Notes under the pieces: model-generated
Told to the model about the DNA's origin: nothing
The model's database searches: none
The model's input: the letters and a program-made list of their open reading frames with translations, nothing else
Translations under genes and position numbers: made by a program
From: Desulfocapsaceae bacterium
GTDB taxonomy: Bacteria > Desulfobacterota > Desulfobulbia > Desulfobulbales > Desulfocapsaceae
NCBI GenBank assembly: GCA_029934775.1
Contig: JAOZLO010000087.1
Location: 1-9,264, forward strand
Length of the DNA: 9,264 bases
Direction of reading: 5' to 3'
Shown here: positions 7,980 through 9,264 of the stretch, piece after piece
How the letters are laid out: each line of letters begins with the position of its first letter
Position numbering within the stretch: the first letter of the stretch is position 1

Positions 7980-7985
7980 CCTTTC
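7980..7985 (-). promoter_or_regulatory. Ribosome-binding site choosing the ATG start of the phosphohexomutase
   Basis: Minus-strand GAAAGG sits 7 bases ahead of the ATG at 7972. The alternative GTG at 8005 has no purine-rich site before it, only the tail of the preceding small gene. This decides the start in favour of the ATG. Confidence 0.6.
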
Positions 7986-8008
7986 TTAAATATATGGGAA
8001 ATCACTGT

Positions 8009-8173
8009 CTATTCAAGTCGTTTAGCCTTATCCACCAGCATAATGGGAATATCATCTTTGATTTCATAGAGTAATTTGCATTTCTCACAAATAATTCCAT
8101 ATTCGTTTTGTAATTTCACTGCGCCTTTGCACTGGGGACATGCCAAAATTTCAATGAGATCTTTATTTATCAT
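8009..8173 (-). CDS. Trm112/UPF0434 (YcaR-like) small zinc-ribbon protein
   Basis: A 54-residue protein starting MINKDLIEILACPQC and ending in a TAG at 8009-8011. It has two CxxC pairs, C12/C15 and C29/C32, expected to bind one zinc, then YEIKDDIPIMLVDKAKRL (36-53), which matches the conserved family tail of the form YPI-DGIPVML-EEAR. The eukaryotic and archaeal relative Trm112 activates several methyltransferases; the role of the bacterial short form is not well established. The start ATG at 8173 has GAGG with a 5-base spacer. It is the first gene of a minus-strand pair with the phosphohexomutase and is divergent from nadK. Family assignment rests on the cysteine pattern and the IP-ML-A motif and is strong for so small a protein. 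Confidence 0.9.
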   Translation of the reverse strand: MINKDLIEILACPQCKGAVKLQNEYGIICEKCKLLYEIKDDIPIMLVDKAKRLE

Positions 8174-8218
8174 TTTTTCCTCTTACCTGTTAAACCATGA
8201 TGAACTTGAAAAAGTTAA

Positions 8219-8247
8219 ATATTAGATGGCGTCTATTTTATTGTTTA
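8219..8247 (-). promoter_or_regulatory. Candidate sigma-70-type promoter for the Trm112-like/mutase unit
   Basis: On the minus strand a TAAACA (8247-8242) and a TAATAT (8224-8219) are separated by 17 bases. Each matches its consensus at 4 of 6 positions. Transcription would begin near 8212, about 40 bases ahead of the start codon at 8173. In AT-rich DNA such pairs arise easily by chance, so this is a weak call. Confidence 0.3.
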
Positions 8248-8267
8248 ATTACCCTCAGTCTGATATT

Positions 8268-8285
8268 TACCTGAATTCGAATATG
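8268..8285. repeat. 18-mer upstream of nadK, shared with the nifU 5' region
   Basis: TACCTGAATTCGAATATG matches the copy at 6156-6173 in 16 of 18 positions. It lies about 40-58 bases before the nadK start and overlaps the left arm of the inverted repeat at 8280-8295. If it is a regulator site, it would cover the -35 zone of a nadK promoter whose -10 could be TATTAT (8292-8297); no good -35 hexamer is present. Confidence 0.3.
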
Positions 8286-8295
8286 ATTGCATATT
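8280..8295. repeat. Inverted repeat AATATG-N4-CATATT upstream of nadK
   Basis: Six-base arms are perfectly complementary around ATTG. The right arm overlaps a -10-like TATTAT (8292-8297), about 30 bases before the nadK start. The place and shape fit a small operator, but no regulator is identified and the arms are short and AT-rich. Confidence 0.3.
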
Positions 8296-8325
8296 ATATT
8301 TCCATCAAAATGAGAGCTACTAAAA

Positions 8326-9195
8326 ATGACCAACACCTCTTCGCCTTACCGGACATCTGCAAAACTCAATCTAAACCTGGCAGGAATCATAACAAAAAAA
8401 GATGATCTTCCTGCAAAAACATACGCCGAAACCCTTTCTTCCTGGTTAACCGCGAGGGGAATAGACGTAACAGTCAATGAAATTTGCCCTGATCTTGATA
8501 TCCTTATTATTCTTGGCGGAGATGGCACATTACTGCACATTGCAGAACAAGCTGCCCGATATTCCATACCGGTTTTAGGGATCAACCTTGGAAATCTGGG
8601 TTTTTTGACAGAACTGACAGAAAATGAAACAGTAGATGCTCTCAAAGATATTTTAGATAACCCGGTAACTATTGAAAACAGATTGATGTTGAAAGCACGC
8701 ATTATACGAGTGAATGAACCCGGTGATTACAGATACGCTCTTAACGATGTTGTCATAAATAAAAATGTGGCCGATCGTATTCTTAATTTATCGACTACAG
8801 CAGACGAACAATATATTACCACTTACAAGGCTGACGGATTAATTTTTTCTTCGCCAACGGGTTCAACTGCTTACAATTTATCTGCAGGTGGTCCTCTTGT
8901 CTACCCTGGCCTGGCTACTATTCTGGTGACTCCTATCTGCCCTTTCATGCTTGGCAGCAGACCAATTATCCTGCCATCTGACAAAGTGATACGGACTCGA
9001 CTGGCGAGTAGAGGTGACAATGACAATGCTCAGATTATTGTCGATGGACAGCCGACCTGGATCATGAACGACAATGATATACTTGAAATTGAAAAAGCAG
9101 AACATACACTGCAGCTCATCATCTCGTCATCAAGAGATTATTTCACCATTTTACGCAATAAACTGCACTGGGGGTTTCAAGAAAATCAGAGTTAG
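8326..9195 (+). CDS. nadK: NAD kinase
   Basis: NadK phosphorylates the 2'-hydroxyl of the adenosine ribose of NAD to make NADP, the only route to NADP in most bacteria; it is cytoplasmic. In 289 residues it shows the diagnostic GGDGT (64-68, catalytic D66), GINLGNLGFLTEL (85-97), LND at 139-141 where many homologues read LNE, the NAD-binding DGLIFSSPTGSTAYNLSAGG (170-189), and ICPFMLGSRPI (204-214). Residues 1-14 are an N-terminal tail ahead of the usual first beta-strand (LNLAGIITK). The ATG at 8326 has only a modest GAGAG 9 bases upstream. It is the only plus-strand gene, divergent from the Trm112-like gene and convergent with the regulator gene at the right edge, whose stop lies 12 bases away. 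Its product also feeds NADPH-using enzymes such as ThyX, though nothing shows co-regulation. Confidence 0.97.
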   Translation: MTNTSSPYRTSAKLNLNLAGIITKKDDLPAKTYAETLSSWLTARGIDVTVNEICPDLDILIILGGDGTLLHIAEQAARYSIPVLGINLGNLGFLTELTENETVDALKDILDNPVTIENRLMLKARIIRVNEPGDYRYALNDVVINKNVADRILNLSTTADEQYITTYKADGLIFSSPTGSTAYNLSAGGPLVYPGLATILVTPICPFMLGSRPIILPSDKVIRTRLASRGDNDNAQIIVDGQPTWIMNDNDILEIEKAEHTLQLIISSSRDYFTILRNKLHWGFQENQS

Positions 9196-9207
9196 CGAAT
9201 AACAAAA

Positions 9208-9264
9208 TCATTTCTTTTTTATGCCATATTTCTTCATTTTATACTGAAGCAGACTTTTTGTAAT
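9208..9264 (-). CDS. C-terminal end of a sigma-54-type (NtrC-like) activator, Fis HTH (cut by window edge)
   Basis: The minus strand is open from the right edge to a TGA at 9208-9210 and encodes ITKSLLQYKMKKYGIKKK. This closely resembles the recognition helix and tail of the Fis-type helix-turn-helix that ends NtrC-family response regulators (commonly of the form LGITRRALQYKLKKYGI). Only 18 codons are visible, so the sensory and AAA+ domains cannot be described. It converges on nadK with 12 bases between stops and no terminator hairpin in the gap. The call rests on one short but characteristic motif. Confidence 0.65.
   Translation of the reverse strand: MTKSLLQYKMKKYGIKKK

Noticed and set aside
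8346..8702. Minus-strand 118-codon frame antisense to nadK
   Set aside because: The opposite strand encodes clear NAD kinase motifs; this frame has no recognisable domain.
1..9264. CRISPR array, tRNA, rRNA, insertion sequence, phage or defence island
   Set aside because: Intergenic gaps are short, no direct-repeat series or transposase motif is seen, and all genes read as core functions apart from the ATPase fusion.

Overview
The window is an AT-rich stretch of a bacterial chromosome carrying mostly housekeeping genes. Gene content fits an anaerobic Desulfobacterota-type organism, perhaps Desulfobulbales-like: three-domain NifU with NifS as Fe-S assembly machinery, flavin-dependent ThyX, an MshE-like GspE/PilB ATPase, an ELM1-type protein, and the tail of an NtrC-like regulator. 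This placement is inferred from gene content and protein style alone, and no marker here proves it.

Almost everything is on the minus strand. Reading in the direction of transcription from the right edge: the last 18 codons of a sigma-54-type activator (9208-9264, minus) converge on a NAD kinase gene (8326-9195, plus). NAD kinase is divergent from a 54-residue zinc-ribbon protein of the Trm112/UPF0434 family (8009-8173). That gene is followed closely by a phosphohexomutase (6236-7972). After a 133-base gap comes a tightly packed unit, nifU-nifS-thyX (6102 to 3154), joined by a TAATG overlap and a 1-base gap. The unit ends at a hairpin terminator (3082-3130). A leader of about 230 bases precedes a large secretion/pilus-type ATPase (606-2849), which is followed 25 bases later by an ELM1-family gene (580 to 1) that runs off the left edge.

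The genes form several functional blocks: hexose-phosphate interconversion (mutase), iron-sulfur cluster assembly (NifU scaffold plus NifS sulfur donor), dTMP synthesis (ThyX), NADP supply (NadK), and a probable envelope or surface module (ATPase plus ELM1-like protein). No nitrogenase genes are present, so NifUS is more likely general Fe-S machinery.

The most unusual item is the ATPase. It joins an N-terminal MshEN-like domain, of a type known to bind c-di-GMP in some relatives, to a GspE/PilB motor and a C-terminal cyclic-nucleotide-binding (CAP-type) domain whose key Glu and Arg are intact. No other secretion or pilus gene is visible. I see no CRISPR array, insertion sequence, phage gene, tRNA or rRNA. 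Two near-identical 18-mers lie in the 5' regions of nifU and nadK; one adjoins an inverted repeat at nadK.
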